From NCBI GenBank assembly GCA_951640165.1, contig OX621260.1:24632001-24696000 (forward strand): a stretch of 64,000 nt of DNA, read 5' to 3'. Below, one piece after another: positions 32,432-42,837 of the stretch. The notes below the pieces were generated by a model. The model saw only the letters and a program-made list of their open reading frames with translations. It did no database searches and had not been told where the DNA came from. Position numbers and translations under genes: made by a program. Source of the DNA: Pseudoips prasinana. Lineage: Eukaryota; Arthropoda; Insecta; Lepidoptera; Nolidae. Position 1 is the first letter of the stretch. Each line of letters begins with the position of its first letter.

Positions 32432-32720
32432 AGTAATAATAATATCCTGGGGACACTTACACACAGCCATCTGATCTCAAACTAAGCGGTCATGTAGGTG
32501 GTATGTCAGAGTTGTTCAAGCCGCCCAGTAGGCCTCTGACATGGCTTAACGGCTATTGCCTAATGGCTACAACCGGTACCGACAGTTTAACATGCCCTCA
32601 GAAGCAAGGAGACGCTCAGAAACGGACTGGTGAGACATACCTTATTATTTGTTGTCTGGTACATGCTCTGTCTAGTTTGGAATCACATGGCAGTGCGTTA
32701 AGTTTATATTTCTGTTAAGT
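32432..32720 (-). repeat. SINE-A tail fragment, then another repeat fragment
   Basis: 32434-32495 is the end of a family A SINE in reverse (CCATCTGATCTCAAACTAAG). From about 32500 it continues with CATGGCTTAACGGCTATTGC and ACCGACAGTTTAACATGCCC, which I recognise loosely as another lepidopteran repeat. No protein is called. Confidence 0.4.
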
Positions 32721-33081
32721 ATTTCATACGTCATATTCAACTTCTGAAGCACTGATTAAGTTTTCCCCCATAACTTTTTTGTGGTCATTGAATACGTTTG
32801 CAAACCCCTCGTCTAGCTACGTAACTTTGATGAAAACTTATACTTTTGAAGGAGATTTCTGCTCCCTTTGTATGACTTTTATACTAAAGAAGTTACAACT
32901 TTTGAATGTTTGCAAAACTAACTTACTTTGCAAATGCATTTTATACGAGCAAGATTGAAATGTTGGTATTGTGTGATAGATTAGATTTTAAGGTTATTTC
33001 AGAACCATATAATTTCAATATATGTATCTATCTATCCTAGCCGTATTTGGCCACAACGACTGGCTACTAACTATTGAGACT
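32721..33081. other. Non-coding stretch, nothing recognised
   Basis: AT-rich with no repeat partner seen in the window. Confidence 0.3.
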
Positions 33082-33440
33082 GCCTTTTTGGTCTAGCGGT
33101 AGCGTGTTCACCCGCAGAAAACGAGGTCTTGGGTTCAAATCCCAGGTCAGGCCAAAAGTGTATTCGGTAAAAAGAAAAAAATTCTCAGCATAAGCCCGAA
33201 GTCTGGGAGTTGGCGGTATTATACCCCCGTGCCTCGGAGAGCACGTAAAGCCGTCGGTCCTGTACCTGACCTCTTTCTGGTCGTGTCGCTAGGCGTCCCA
33301 TCGGATCATGAGAATGATGGAATAGAAAGTGCTCCTGTGTTTGCGCACACACTTGCGCACTATTATATGTCCCGCGCAGATAGCTAATCTCTATTGAGCC
33401 TGGCCGCCGTGGCCAAAATTCGGCTAGGAGGACATTATTA
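33082..33440 (+). repeat. SINE family B, forward copy
   Basis: tRNA-like head TGGTCTAGCGGTAGCGTG (A-box) and GGGTTCAAATCCCAGG (B-box), then AAAAGTGTATTCGGTAAAAA, TAAGCCCGAAGTCTGGGAG, GCCGTCGGTCCTGTACCTG, and the end CCGTGGCCAAAATTCGGC. It is nearly full length. The head cannot form a good acceptor stem, so it is not called as a tRNA gene. Confidence 0.8.
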
Positions 33441-33553
33441 ATCTCCCGCAATTTTATCGGTGGTGTCTTTAGAATTGCGTTCCGAAGTTAAATTTTTAAT
33501 AATTCCACTGTAAATATTAGAATATTTTCCGAAATAAAAAGTGTTAATCTTAT

Positions 33554-33737
33554 GTGGTGTAGTGGTGTGGCACCCCACTCCATGAGAGGCTGCTGCTTGA
33601 GCAGCGTCTCTCTGTTTACAAAGACCATTACACTACGATCGCTAACCCGTCGGACAACCCTCTCTGTAATATATACCCTTGGCTCGACTTCAACGCCCCC
33701 ACGGGATGAAATAGAGTCCAATACCATACTACACCAC
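33554..33737. repeat. Possible MITE with GTGGTGTAG ends
   Basis: Ends GTGGTGTAGTGGTGTGG and, inverted, GTGGTGTAGTATGGTAT. The 184-bp interior is GC-richer than its surroundings and non-coding. It sits between two family B SINEs. No target duplication is clear because the right end abuts a SINE head. Confidence 0.45.
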
Positions 33738-33738
33738 T

Positions 33739-34105
33739 GCCTCGTTGGTCTAGCGGTAGCGTGTTCACCCACAGAGAACGAGGTCCTGGGTTCAAATCCC
33801 GGGTCGGGCCAAAAGTGATATTGGGACTTTTCTGTAAAAAGAAAAATTTCTCAGCATCAGCCCGAAGTCTGGGAGTTGGCGGTATTATGCCCCCGTGCCT
33901 CGGAGAACACGTAAAGCCGTCGGTCCTGTACCTGACCTCTTTCCGGTCGTGTCGGTAGGCGTCCCATCGGATAATGAGTATAATGGAATAGAAAGTGCTC
34001 CTGTGTTTGCTCACACACTTGAGCACTATACTATGTCCCGCGCAGATGGCTAATCTCTATTGAGACTGGCCGTCAACTGGAGGACGTTATTACTCCACCT
34101 CTATC
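33739..34105 (+). repeat. SINE family B, forward copy, best preserved
   Basis: Head GCCTCGTTGGTCTAGCGG with A-box, B-box GGGTTCAAATCCCGGG, then the full body. It differs from the copy 650 bp upstream mainly by scattered substitutions and a modified 3' end (CCGTCAACTGGAGGACG). Confidence 0.8.
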
Positions 34106-34213
34106 CTTCCAAATTATGGACGCAGCTTCATTGTGGAAATCTTTTGTCCAGTTGTGGAAGTCAATCAGTTGACATGAATCTTATGTGTTATTACAGGTAT
34201 AAAACCACATATA

Positions 34214-34668
34214 CACGGGCCTGGGGCACTACCGGCTAAGTCACTGAACATCGATTTCTTAAATGGCGTTCAAATAAATAAAGGTTAAAAAGGACCTAAT
34301 CAATCGTTCAATCGGCTTCAACGTTGACAATCGATTCCGGACCATGTGTGACGTCACATGTGCTCATGGAAGCCGATTTAACGCTTGATTAAATAATTTT
34401 TAACCTTTGTTTATTTGAACGCCATTTAAGAAATCGATGTTCGGTGACTTAGCCGGTAGAGCCCCTGTTGGTGTGGTTGGCAAATGCTTGCTTTTCACGC
34501 CGGAGATCGTGAGTTTGATTCCCACCCAGGACAGATATTTGTGTGCATCAGCATGTCTGTTTGTCCTGAGTCTGAGTGTAATTATCATTTATCATATTTC
34601 CAAAGTACAAGCTCTGCTTAGTTTGGATCAGATGGCCATGTGTGAATAATGTATAGGATAATATTATT
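34214..34668 (+). repeat. SINE family A, forward copy split by a MITE
   Basis: The head starts ACGGGCCT at 34214, is interrupted after 34222 by a 241-bp inverted-repeat element, and resumes at 34464 CCTGTTGGTGTGG. B-box-like GAGTTTGATTCCC, the body and the tail (CAAGCTCTGCTTAGTTTGG) follow. Removing the MITE restores a continuous SINE head. Confidence 0.75.
34223..34463. mobile_element. MITE with ~95-bp terminal inverted repeats
   Basis: Both ends read CTACCGGCTAAGTCAC then GAACATCGATTTC followed by TTAAATGGCGTTCAAATAAA inward, with few mismatches. It is flanked by a 3-bp direct repeat CCT (34220-34222, 34464-34466). There is no coding capacity. A 3-bp duplication would fit a PIF/Harbinger relative, but the sequence CCT is not its usual target, so the superfamily is open. 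Confidence 0.75.
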
Positions 34669-34794
34669 ATATTATATTTCAGTGTAATGTTGATGAAAAT
34701 TATGCTATGTTGGATGTAACATATCTAACTTACACTTTCCAAAGAAAAACAAAATTCTTTGTCCTTTTCATCAGCTATCCTAGAGGTAGTATTC

Positions 34795-35410
34795 ATCATC
34801 ATCATATCAGCCGAAAGACGTCCACTGCTGGACAAAGGCCTCCCCCAAAGATCTCCACAATTGCTGGTCTTACGCTATTCGCATCCAGCAGTTTCCAGCG
34901 ACCCGCACAAGATCATCGGTCCATCTTATAGGGGGCCTGCCCACGCTGCGTCTTCCGGTTCGTGGTCGCCACTCGGGAACCTTTCTGTTCCAACGGCCGT
35001 CGGTTCTACGAGCTATGTGCCCCGCCCACTGCTACTTCAGTTTTGAAATTTTTCGGGCTATGTCGGTGACTTTGGTTCGCCTGCAGATTTCGATATTTCT
35101 GATTCAATCCCGCAGGGAAACTCCGAGCATAGCCGTCTCCATTGCTCTTTAGGTGACCTTGAGTCTTCTAATAAGGCCCATAGTGAGCGACCACGTCTCT
35201 GTTCCGTAAGTCATCACTGGCAACATACACTGGTCGAAGACTTTCGACTGGAGACACTGCGGTATTTTAGACGAGAAGATGTTACTTAGCTTCCCGAACG
35301 CTGCTCCTTCTCGAAGCTGGACCTACCTAGTTGGATAGTATGACCTTGGTAAATATAGTTCTCTACAACTTCGACTGCAGAGTCGCCAACTTTCAACTTT
35401 TTTTCCTTTT
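34795..35410 (-). mobile_element. RTE-type LINE, C-terminal part of ORF2 and 3' end
   Basis: Sense on the minus strand. It starts near LKVGDSAVEVVENYIYQG-like sequence at about 35400 and ends in WTSFG plus an (ATG)n tail at 34795. Several frame interruptions; no usable frame. A duplicate lies at 53578-54230. Confidence 0.7.
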
Positions 35411-35589
35411 TTTTTAGGTAGTATTAACTAGAACAATTTAGAAATGTTGCAAAGAGCCTCCAAGAAACTTTACTAGTACTGCGGTTTGACTCCCAACGTT
35501 ACATCTTGTCATGCATAACTGGCTAGTCCTCTTTAAGGTTGGTTACCGTAGCTTCCATACGGCAAGGGGCACTATTAAAGGCCATATAC

Positions 35590-36009
35590 AATATGTAATG
35601 TAATTCGCACACCCCCAATTAGAATATTATGTTGTAATCATAATATATACACTGAATTTTTAATTTAACATGTATATGCATTGTTATTTACTTAATTAGT
35701 TTCTTGGAATAAAGTTTATTTTTCTTTATTTTGTATTGATTGATGGAATTTTTTAGAATACAAATAAAACTGCGATTTAAAAGTCTTATTTTTAGACTTG
35801 CGGTCCATTTCAATTTGTTTTGACTGTACAGGGTTAATATGACAATAATTTCCGTAGTTTTAATTATTTTGGAATAAAAATTTCCTATATTAAAAATGAT
35901 ATCAATAGATTCAGTAAACGATTCTGAACAAACTATTTTCAGGGTGTGCGTTAATTAAGTTACATGTTGTACAAAAAGCGCGATGAAGCAGAATATAGAC
36001 GACATACAA
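35590..36009. mobile_element. Insertion present only in composite copy 1, possible MITE
   Basis: At this point copy 2 reads straight from AAAGGCCATAT to ATCAATGCATAC. The extra ~420 bp is AT-rich and non-coding. Near its ends GTAATTCGCACACCCCC (35600) and, inverted, TTAATTAACGCACACCC (35945) match imperfectly, suggesting short terminal inverted repeats. The boundaries are not exact. Confidence 0.45.
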
Positions 36010-36234
36010 GATCAATGCATACAAGCTGCTTGGTTCATTGCAACCGTATATAAATGAGTATTTACCAATGTCCCTTAATACCAATGTAGCCCTTTATTGT
36101 AAGGCTCGCGGCTGCCTACAGACGCTCATAAAATCTTACTACAGTATCAGAAACGACCGAGACACTGGCACGTTTAATAGAAACCGTTGTACATGAGGCT
36201 GTATGTGGCTACATTGACCAAACGTATGTTTTAA

Positions 36235-36530
36235 ACTACGAGTTAATATAGACAGAACCATTGACAATACGTAGTAAAAATATTAGACTTAAACTAGATA
36301 ATTGAACATAATCTCTTGACAATAACTTGATACGAGCTAGCTAAATATCATTGCTATAATAAAATAAATTTTATAAATGTTTTCATACAATGTGTACCTA
36401 AATATCTATGTTACTAGAAATAATAATGTATACAACTATATTACTACAAACATGTTCTGACTATTTACAAGCGCTTTTTTAAAGTCTACGTGAATAAAAA
36501 CCTTTTTTATTTTATTTTATATAAGTGTGG
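36235..36530 (+). mobile_element. LINE family X 3' end
   Basis: Plus-strand sense: GACAGAACCATTGACAATAC ... TCTTGACAATAACTTGATAC ... GACTATTTACAAGCGC then GTCTACGTGAATAAAAACC and a TTTTATTTTATTTTAT tail. It is the reverse complement of 23515-23810 and a close match to 54895-55190. Confidence 0.65.
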
Positions 36531-36573
36531 TTGAATGAATATTAATAGCTATGAATCTATACATATAATAACA

Positions 36574-36859
36574 TCGTAGGAAAGTCAAAACAGTACATTG
36601 AATATTTTTTAAAATGATACTTGGGGCGTGATCTACAATTGATACCGAAGTCAAAAATATAGTTTTTAGAATTTTTGTCTGTATGTATGTCCGGGCTAAA
36701 CTCAAAAAGTACTGCATGGATTTACTTCAAATTTTGCATGAATATTACAAAGAGGTTGGGTCAACATATAGGCTACACATTATCACGCTATCACCTACGG
36801 GGGAGGAGCTGTGATAATTTATAAAATTTTACGCGGGTAAATCCGCGGGGCACTGCTAG
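36574..36859 (+). mobile_element. Non-autonomous Helitron-like element
   Basis: A|TCGTAGGAAAGTCAAAAC to CGCGGGTAAATCCGCGGGGC then ACTGCTAG|T. It corresponds to 55240-55521 in the second composite block. Confidence 0.7.
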
Positions 36860-36973
36860 TATACAAATATAAATATTAAATGACTTTATAAATTGTCACA
36901 GCTCCTCCCCCGTAAGTGATAGCGTGATAATATTTTGCCTATATGTTGACCCGACCTCTTAGTAATATTCATG

Positions 36974-37013
36974 CAAAATTTGAAGTAAATCCATGGATTT
37001 ACTTCAAATTTTG
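36974..37013. repeat. Perfect 40-bp palindrome at the Penelope 5' junction
   Basis: CAAAATTTGAAGTAAATCCA followed directly by its exact reverse complement, with no loop. Half belongs to the Helitron-like target and half to the start of the insertion, so the inserted DNA begins with an inverted copy of its own target. Confidence 0.92.
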
Positions 37014-37014
37014 T

Positions 37015-37680
37015 GCCGTTGACATCATCAAGAGCATGAGAGTGGGACCTGACGAGGTGATGGTGAGTTTTGACGTTCAGTCACTTTTTACCAACGTTCC
37101 CATCAAAGACTGCCTTGAGGTCATCAGCAGGAAACTGGCAGCTAATAACTTACCAAGTGAGTACATAGTTCTACTGAAGAACTGCCTAGAATGTAACTAC
37201 TTTTTATACCAAGGACAATATTACCTCCAGATTGACGGAGTGGCTATGGGCAGCCCTGTGGCGCCGGTATTGGCCAATATCTGGATGGAACATTTTGAAA
37301 ATATGATTGCACAACATTTGGTCCACGTGAAGGTATGGAAACGATACGTAGACGATATCTTCTGTATCATGAAAGGTAGCACATCGGAAGTAGAACAATT
37401 GACCACTATCTTGAACTCCGCGCACCCTAACATCAGGTTTACTTATGAAATGGAGGTAGAGAGATCGTTGCCTTTCCTCAATGTTAAATTGAGGGTGAGA
37501 GAAAATGGTTCCCACTCTCATCACCATCCGCGACACCTGTTATCCGTAGTTGCCTCGTTAACAAACAGAGCGTATGACATATGCGACCCTGAATGTTTAG
37601 AAAGTGAGCTCACACACGTTCAGGAGGTACTTAGGCAGAACGGCTACAGGGGGGCATTAAACGGACGAAAAGGAGGGAGA
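37015..37680 (+). pseudogene. Penelope reverse transcriptase, partial
   Basis: Palm motifs [18 protein letters not shown], the primer-grip region [19 protein letters not shown] and active site [11 protein letters not shown] are present with both aspartates. After [15 protein letters not shown] about a dozen residues usual in this family are missing before [12 protein letters not shown], an internal deletion. The frame breaks near 37675, one base out from the endonuclease frame. The N-terminal third is absent. Confidence 0.88.
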
Positions 37681-38330
37681 AGCAGCCGGAAGTAAGCAGA
37701 GCACCAGCGTTTTTACCTTACGTGAAAGGAGTAACGGATAAAGTTGGATCAGTACTAAAGAAATACTCCATCAAGACTGTATATTGTCCGATCTCCAAAG
37801 TCTCCAACCAGCTGCGTACACCGAAGGATGTTATTCCTCTTCAAACACCGGGCGTCTACAGGTTTGAGTGCAACTGCGGTATGTTTTATATCGGCCAAAC
37901 TAAAAGGTCTATTGCTGAAAGGGCCAAAGAAGATATCGCAGCTGTCCGGAACCGACAGTTTAATAAATCAGCTGAGCACGTAGTCGACACAGGATCTCAA
38001 CACTGGATTACAAATTTACACAAGCCACAGGTCCTCTTCACCGATCGTCACTATTACTCCAGAATAGTACGTGAAGCGGTTGAAATAAAGAAACATATCA
38101 ATTTCAACTGGGAAGACGGATACCGCCTCTCACCATCTTGGAATCCTGTAATAACGAAGTGCCATCGTCGCGTAACCAACGTAGTGCGCCCGGGCGCTGT
38201 AGTCATTAGTGTCGTGTGTACCGACAGTTTCGTAAAGGAAAATGAAAACTATCAAGACCAGGCGAGGGTAGATACCGAAACCCGAGCTTCACGGAGACGA
38301 CGCTGCCGAGCCACACCAGTCGCCCCGTGA
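37681..38330 (+). pseudogene. Penelope GIY-YIG endonuclease
   Basis: About 200 codons. After a linker with a CPISKVSNQLRTPKD motif comes the GIY-YIG core: TPGVYRFECNCGMFYIGQTK, then RSIAERAKEDIAAVRN, SAEHVVDTGSQHW and IVREAVEIKKH with the conserved glutamate. The first half-motif is GVY rather than GIY, common in Penelope elements. The domain cuts target DNA. The end is a proline/arginine-rich tail. No stop lies within the domain. Confidence 0.88.
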
Positions 38331-38635
38331 CCACGGCTGGTGCAATCCATGCCGAAACGTCGGGTAACCAAGGTAATGATTTACCTAAATATTTATCGCG
38401 ATGAGACCCGTGTCCACAGTATATAAAAAATAAATCCATGCAATACTTTTTGAGTTTAGCCCGGACATCCATACAGACACACAGACTAAAATTCTAAAAA
38501 CTATATTTTTAGGTTCGATATCGATTGTAGATCACGCCCCAATTATCCTTTTAAAAAAATATTCAATGTACAGTTTTGACTTTTCTACGATTTTATTATA
38601 TGCATAGATAATAACCGAAAAAGAAGGTTCTTGAG

Positions 38636-38790
38636 TGACGACCACAAACCGAAAGATGCAGTGTGTCCTACAAGATGGACCGATGATCATGTGAGGGTCC
38701 AGAAAGCCGCTGGATGCGGGTAGTGCAAGACCAGTAACTGTGAAGATCATTGGGGGAGGTCTTCTTCCAGCAGTGGACATCTTACGGCTC
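38636..38790 (+). mobile_element. RTE-type LINE 3' fragment
   Basis: Plus-strand sense PTRWTDDHVRVQK, then GRSSSSSGH-type sequence matching the usual end in a shifted frame, ending AAATGATGATGG. Same as 55562-55735 in the second composite block. Confidence 0.6.
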
Positions 38791-38939
38791 AAATGATGAT
38801 GGTCAACTGAAGAGAGTTAGAGAAAAGAGTTTGGTATCTGTACAAGAAACACCCAAATGAATTCATCAACATCAGGTCCAGTCCATGAGCTCTGAATTTT
38901 CAACACTGAATTAACAAATTCTTTCTGTAATCTATATAA

Positions 38940-39187
38940 ATAAAAAGAGAAGTCCTGACTGATTGACTGACTCATCAACGCACAGCCCAAACTTTTGGGC
39001 GTAGAAAGCTGAAATTTTGCACAGATTTATACTTTATAATGTAGACAATGAATAACGAAGGATTTTTCGAAATTCAACCCCTAAGGGAGTAAAACGGGGG
39101 TGCACAGTTAGTATGAAACTTTGTCGTTTTTGAAGTTAAAGGCATGAAAATTGGTATTTAGCCTTTCAGTTAAATCATCACAAACAT
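38940..39187 (+). repeat. Dispersed repeat, head and one unit of the ~120-bp array family
   Basis: 38940-39113 carries AGTCCTGACTGATTGACTGA, CAACGCACAGCCCAAAC and GCTGAAATTTTGCACAG. 39114-39187 is one unit of the array seen at 47450-48325 (TTTTTGAAGTTAAAGGCATG, TTTAGCCTTTCAGTTAA). The next LINE starts right after it. Confidence 0.55.
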
Positions 39188-39189
39188 TC

Positions 39190-40880
39190 AATATGAAGGC
39201 AAACTAATAACGGATCCTGATACCATAGCTCAATTATTTAATGACTACTTTGTCAATGTAGCTAAATCAGAAGATTTCCGAAATACTTCCCCATTGTCAT
39301 CGAATACAAGCCAGCTGAAATCAATTTTTATGTATCCTACTACGGTTTATGACATAAATAAAATAATAAACAATTTAAAAAATGTGACTAGCACGGGCTA
39401 TGATGAAGTAACAGTGACGATAATAAGAGACGTAGCAAGCATACTTTCACCGGTCTTAAGCTATACCGTTAATTTAAGCATTGAACATGGAATATGTCCC
39501 GACAAACTAAAAAAACCCATCTTTAAAAAGGGTGATTTAACAGATATTAACTGTTACAGACCCATAGCACTGATTCCTATCTTTTCTAAAATATATGAAA
39601 AGATAATTCACTCCTCCTTATACAATTATTTTGAAAAGAACTGTATACTTATACCTAATCAGTATGGATTCCGTAAGACAAAATCAGTAAATAAGGCAAT
39701 ATATAATTTTTTTTAAACTTTCATGACAAATATGGACAATGGGACTTCAGCGACAGCTCTATATCTTGATCTTACAAAGGCATTTGATCATGTTCATCAC
39801 AAAATTCTTTTGAGTAAATTGCAACATAATGGTATTAGAGGTAACATTTATAACCTGATAAAATCATATCTGTCAAGTAGACAATAAGCTACACAAATCA
39901 ACAGAGTTTGCCCAGTAAAAATGACTGAGTTTATATATCAATCAGAGTTTAAAGACATACAGTATGGTGTACCACAGGGAAGTGTATTAGGCCCACTACT
40001 TTTTCTAGTGTACATTAACGACTTTCCTACAATTACCTCTCACCAAATGACGTTATTTGCAGATGACAGCACAGTGTTGCTCATAGGTAGTGACTCCATC
40101 AACGATGACATTAATATTTTTTTGATAAATGCAACAAAATGGCTCTCTTGTCATAATCTAAAACTAAATTTGACTAAGACAAACATAATGAAATTTGGAC
40201 AAAGACTTCAAACTACTACAAAACTCAATGTAACATTCCAGAACACAGCACTTAATGAAACGGAATATATAACATTTTTGGGTTTACATGTAGATAGGAA
40301 ATTGGACTGGAAATCACACATAGACTATGTATGCAAATGATTAAATCAACAATCATACGCTCTTCATAAGTTGAACCAAATAGCAGATAAGTGTGCTGTA
40401 ATGGCTGCTTACCACGGTCATGTTGCCTCTATCTTGAGATACGGTTTGATATTCTGGGGTAATTCCACGAACAAAGATTTGTCATTTAAAGCCCAAAAAC
40501 GATGCATTCGGGCAATTGTTAGCATCGAATCTACCGAATCGTGTAAACCCTACTTTAAAGAGCTGAAAATTCTACCACTTCCTTACATGTATATCTATGA
40601 ATGTGCCATTTTTGCAAGAGATAATCTCAATCTTTTCATTTTTAGTGATCGAGCCAGACTTCGAGATAAAATGACGCGTGTACAACACAAAACTACTTTA
40701 TTTCACAAAAGTGTGTTTTACCTAATTCCTGACATATACAATAAATTGCCTAAGACTATTAGAGAAATTAGTGACATGAAACAATTTAAACAGACATTGT
40801 ATAAATTTTTAAATGTAAAATGTTATTATAATATGACTGAATACCTAAATGACATTATTATGCAAGAAAATGTATTATGA
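39190..40880 (+). pseudogene. Jockey/CR1-group LINE ORF2, reverse transcriptase half
   Basis: One continuous frame broken only by three stops (39714 TAA, about 39885 TAA, 40338 TGA). Order: TDPDTIAQLFNDYFVNVA, STGYDEVTVTIIRDV, ITDINCYRPIALIPIFSKI-type block, NQYGFRKTKSVNKAIYNF, LYLDLTKAFDHVHHKILL, YGVPQGSVLGPLLFLVYIND, active site LFADDSTVLL, then thumb and a C-terminus with PDIYNKLPKTIREI. It is 5' truncated before the endonuclease. The second and third stops are consistent with C-to-T changes. Confidence 0.88.
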
Positions 40881-41131
40881 ATTTTGACATGTTTAATAAT
40901 AATATTATTAACAATAAGAATAAGGAGATTAGTCATAAACTAAACTCGAATCATGCTGGTATCTCAGGAAAACAATGCCCGATATACATATCTGATTACC
41001 TACCAGGCAGCGGAAGAAAGTTATTCTACCAAACTAGGGAGTTCGCAAAAGAAAACGACTACAAATTCTGTTGGACCTCTAATACGGCCAAGAGCATCAA
41101 AATAAACTCCGAAGATGATTCAGCACAATAG
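40877..41131 (+). pseudogene. Fragment resembling the FP-type C-terminal domain of LINE ORF1
   Basis: 84 codons. The middle (CPIYISDYLPGSGRKLFYQT, then REFAKENDYKFCWTSN) matches the C-terminal domain shared by baculovirus FP25K-like proteins and ORF1 of many insect LINEs. The usual following KVFLRK motif is eroded. ORF1 normally precedes ORF2, yet this lies just after an ORF2 end, overlapping its stop by a few bases. It may belong to a different element or a rearranged one. Confidence 0.5.
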
Positions 41132-42837
41132 AACTGAAAGAATGACTAATAAGTTTAAAATCATTAGTATTCTTCATCTTGGTAGCAATAGCGTTAGATA
41201 TTTATCCAGTTTTTTGTACTTTAGTTTCTTATATCATAAATATTAGTGGCTCCACTGGCCAATATTATTATTATTACTTTAGCTTTGCTAAGGAAGTTTT
41301 AGTTTCAAACTCTGTGATCAGTCACTTATTTCAACATAATTCTAATAATTGTAAAAGACCACTGCCACATCGTACATCTTACTTTCACACAGTTACTCAC
41401 ACTTTACTCACATACTCAAAAACCAAAACTAATAAGTCTTTATTACCAAATAACATAAAAAATATTCTGTACTTTCAGCGTATATCATTCAGCTATAATT
41501 GTATCGTTCCTAAGTTAGGATCATATTGTATACCCAAGTGTTATAGCACTGCTGAATAGCTATTGGATACTTTACATCGTATAAGTACGTGATACACAAA
41601 CACATTACGAGATCCTTTTTATAGTTTAACTTCTAGTTGAAGTTGTTTTCAGTACTGATGGAAGAATTTCATTATTTCACGTTCACTAAAATCTGCACCG
41701 ACACCGAAAGCTTAACTCTAAGACTTGCCAACTAACACGAGTCTCTCTCATGTACAACATATTCATAGAATCGTAAAGCTTTCATGTTTCTTAGTTATAA
41801 AGAGGCGTGGCCTCCATCGCGACACTGTACCCTTCACGACATAGGTTCCTCGTAATTGACAACATTTCATATTTTTAACTGGCATGTATTACTGCGTTAT
41901 TTAAAAGTAAATCTAAAACTAGGACACCCATATTTTTTCTTTTTGCAAAATAATGAACTTTTCATTCATAATTTCAACTTTGAAATTCGATGTATTCTAA
42001 AAAGACGTAAGCGGCAAATGACGTCATAATAATGGTGGAATAACAATCGGTCTTTGCATTAAAGTAACCCGTCAAAAAAAAATCACTGTCTTGTCAAACT
42101 CGTTGGCGCCTAAACTTGTTTACGTTTGTTTAATGTTTTCAATTTAAAATAAAATTAATATCTTTAATATTAAATTAGTTCCCAGTGTTATTATCCTTAT
42201 TATGTTTCATTAAGTCACCATAAAAGTTACGAAATTTAATACCGTGAGTGACAATTGACAATTTGACATGTGTTGTTTGACGTTAATGTTTTCGTTTAAA
42301 ACATTGGAATGCTTAGGCAAAGGAAACTACCTCGTCCGCCACATTAGTGACGTCATCACACCTTTTTTAGTTTTTATTTTTTTCCTCAGAAATGAAGCAA
42401 TAAAAAAATATAAAAAAATATATTTGAACTCAGGATACAAAAATAAAGAAACGGTATTATTGTTTTAAGGTGGTGTCAGTTTTGAAATGTTGTCAATTAA
42501 ACAGCCTTAAATTCTGTGACCTATGAATCCTCATCATCACAAAGTGCACGTCTGAGGCTATTATTACGATCACTAAACGACATAGTTAAGGATTTCGCGG
42601 AACACTTTACTCATTACTAAACGACATTTTAGACGATTTGGTAACTAAACACGACCTAAATAGACAGCAGTTTACGAACAACTGATGATTTTAATATTTT
42701 TATTAAATAAATGAAATTGCACAATAAATATTTGATGAATTTGGCGGCTTTCTTCGAACGCGGCCCCTTTGGCGGCGTCTTTGAGTCCACTCAAAAGAGC
42801 CGCCTAGGTATCGACGACGCGCGCGGCTCGCTTACAT
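41132..42837. other. Non-coding stretch, nothing recognised
   Basis: Frames of 126 codons (41179-41559) and 66 codons (42268-42468) have no recognisable features and AT-driven composition. I see no repeat shared elsewhere in the window. Confidence 0.35.

Larger units (their letters stand above)
36996..38430 (+). mobile_element. Penelope-like element, 5'-truncated
   Basis: Holds a Penelope reverse transcriptase followed by a GIY-YIG endonuclease, the defining combination. It is flanked by the 10-bp duplication TAAATCCATG. About 1.4 kb remain; the N-terminal half of the reverse transcriptase is gone. The 3' end carries GCCGAAACGTCGGGTAACC and a short A-rich end. Confidence 0.9.
36892..38590 (-). 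mobile_element. Helitron-like element split by a Penelope insertion
   Basis: 36892-36995 and 38431-38590 are the two halves of a reverse copy: the first has TTATAAATTGTCACAGCTCC and the second ends CTACGA|T. The 10-bp TAAATCCATG lies at both break points (36986-36995 and 38431-38440), the duplication made by the inserted element. The CTAG end of this copy is missing. Confidence 0.7.
34587..38948 (+). repeat. Composite repeat block, copy 1
   Basis: The order SINE-A tail, RTE fragment, unassigned block, family X LINE tail, Helitron-like element, second RTE fragment, then CCAGTCCATGAGCTCT is shared with 53371-56220. Many stretches are nearly identical. Copy 1 alone has an insertion at about 35590-36009 and a Helitron-plus-Penelope insertion at about 36892-38590. 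Confidence 0.75.

Noticed and set aside
33739..33812. tRNA-like sequence with A- and B-boxes
   Set aside because: The acceptor stem does not pair well and the sequence continues into a SINE body shared by other copies.
41179..41559. 126-codon plus-strand frame
   Set aside because: No recognisable motif or partner, in AT-rich DNA after a LINE fragment; could arise by chance.
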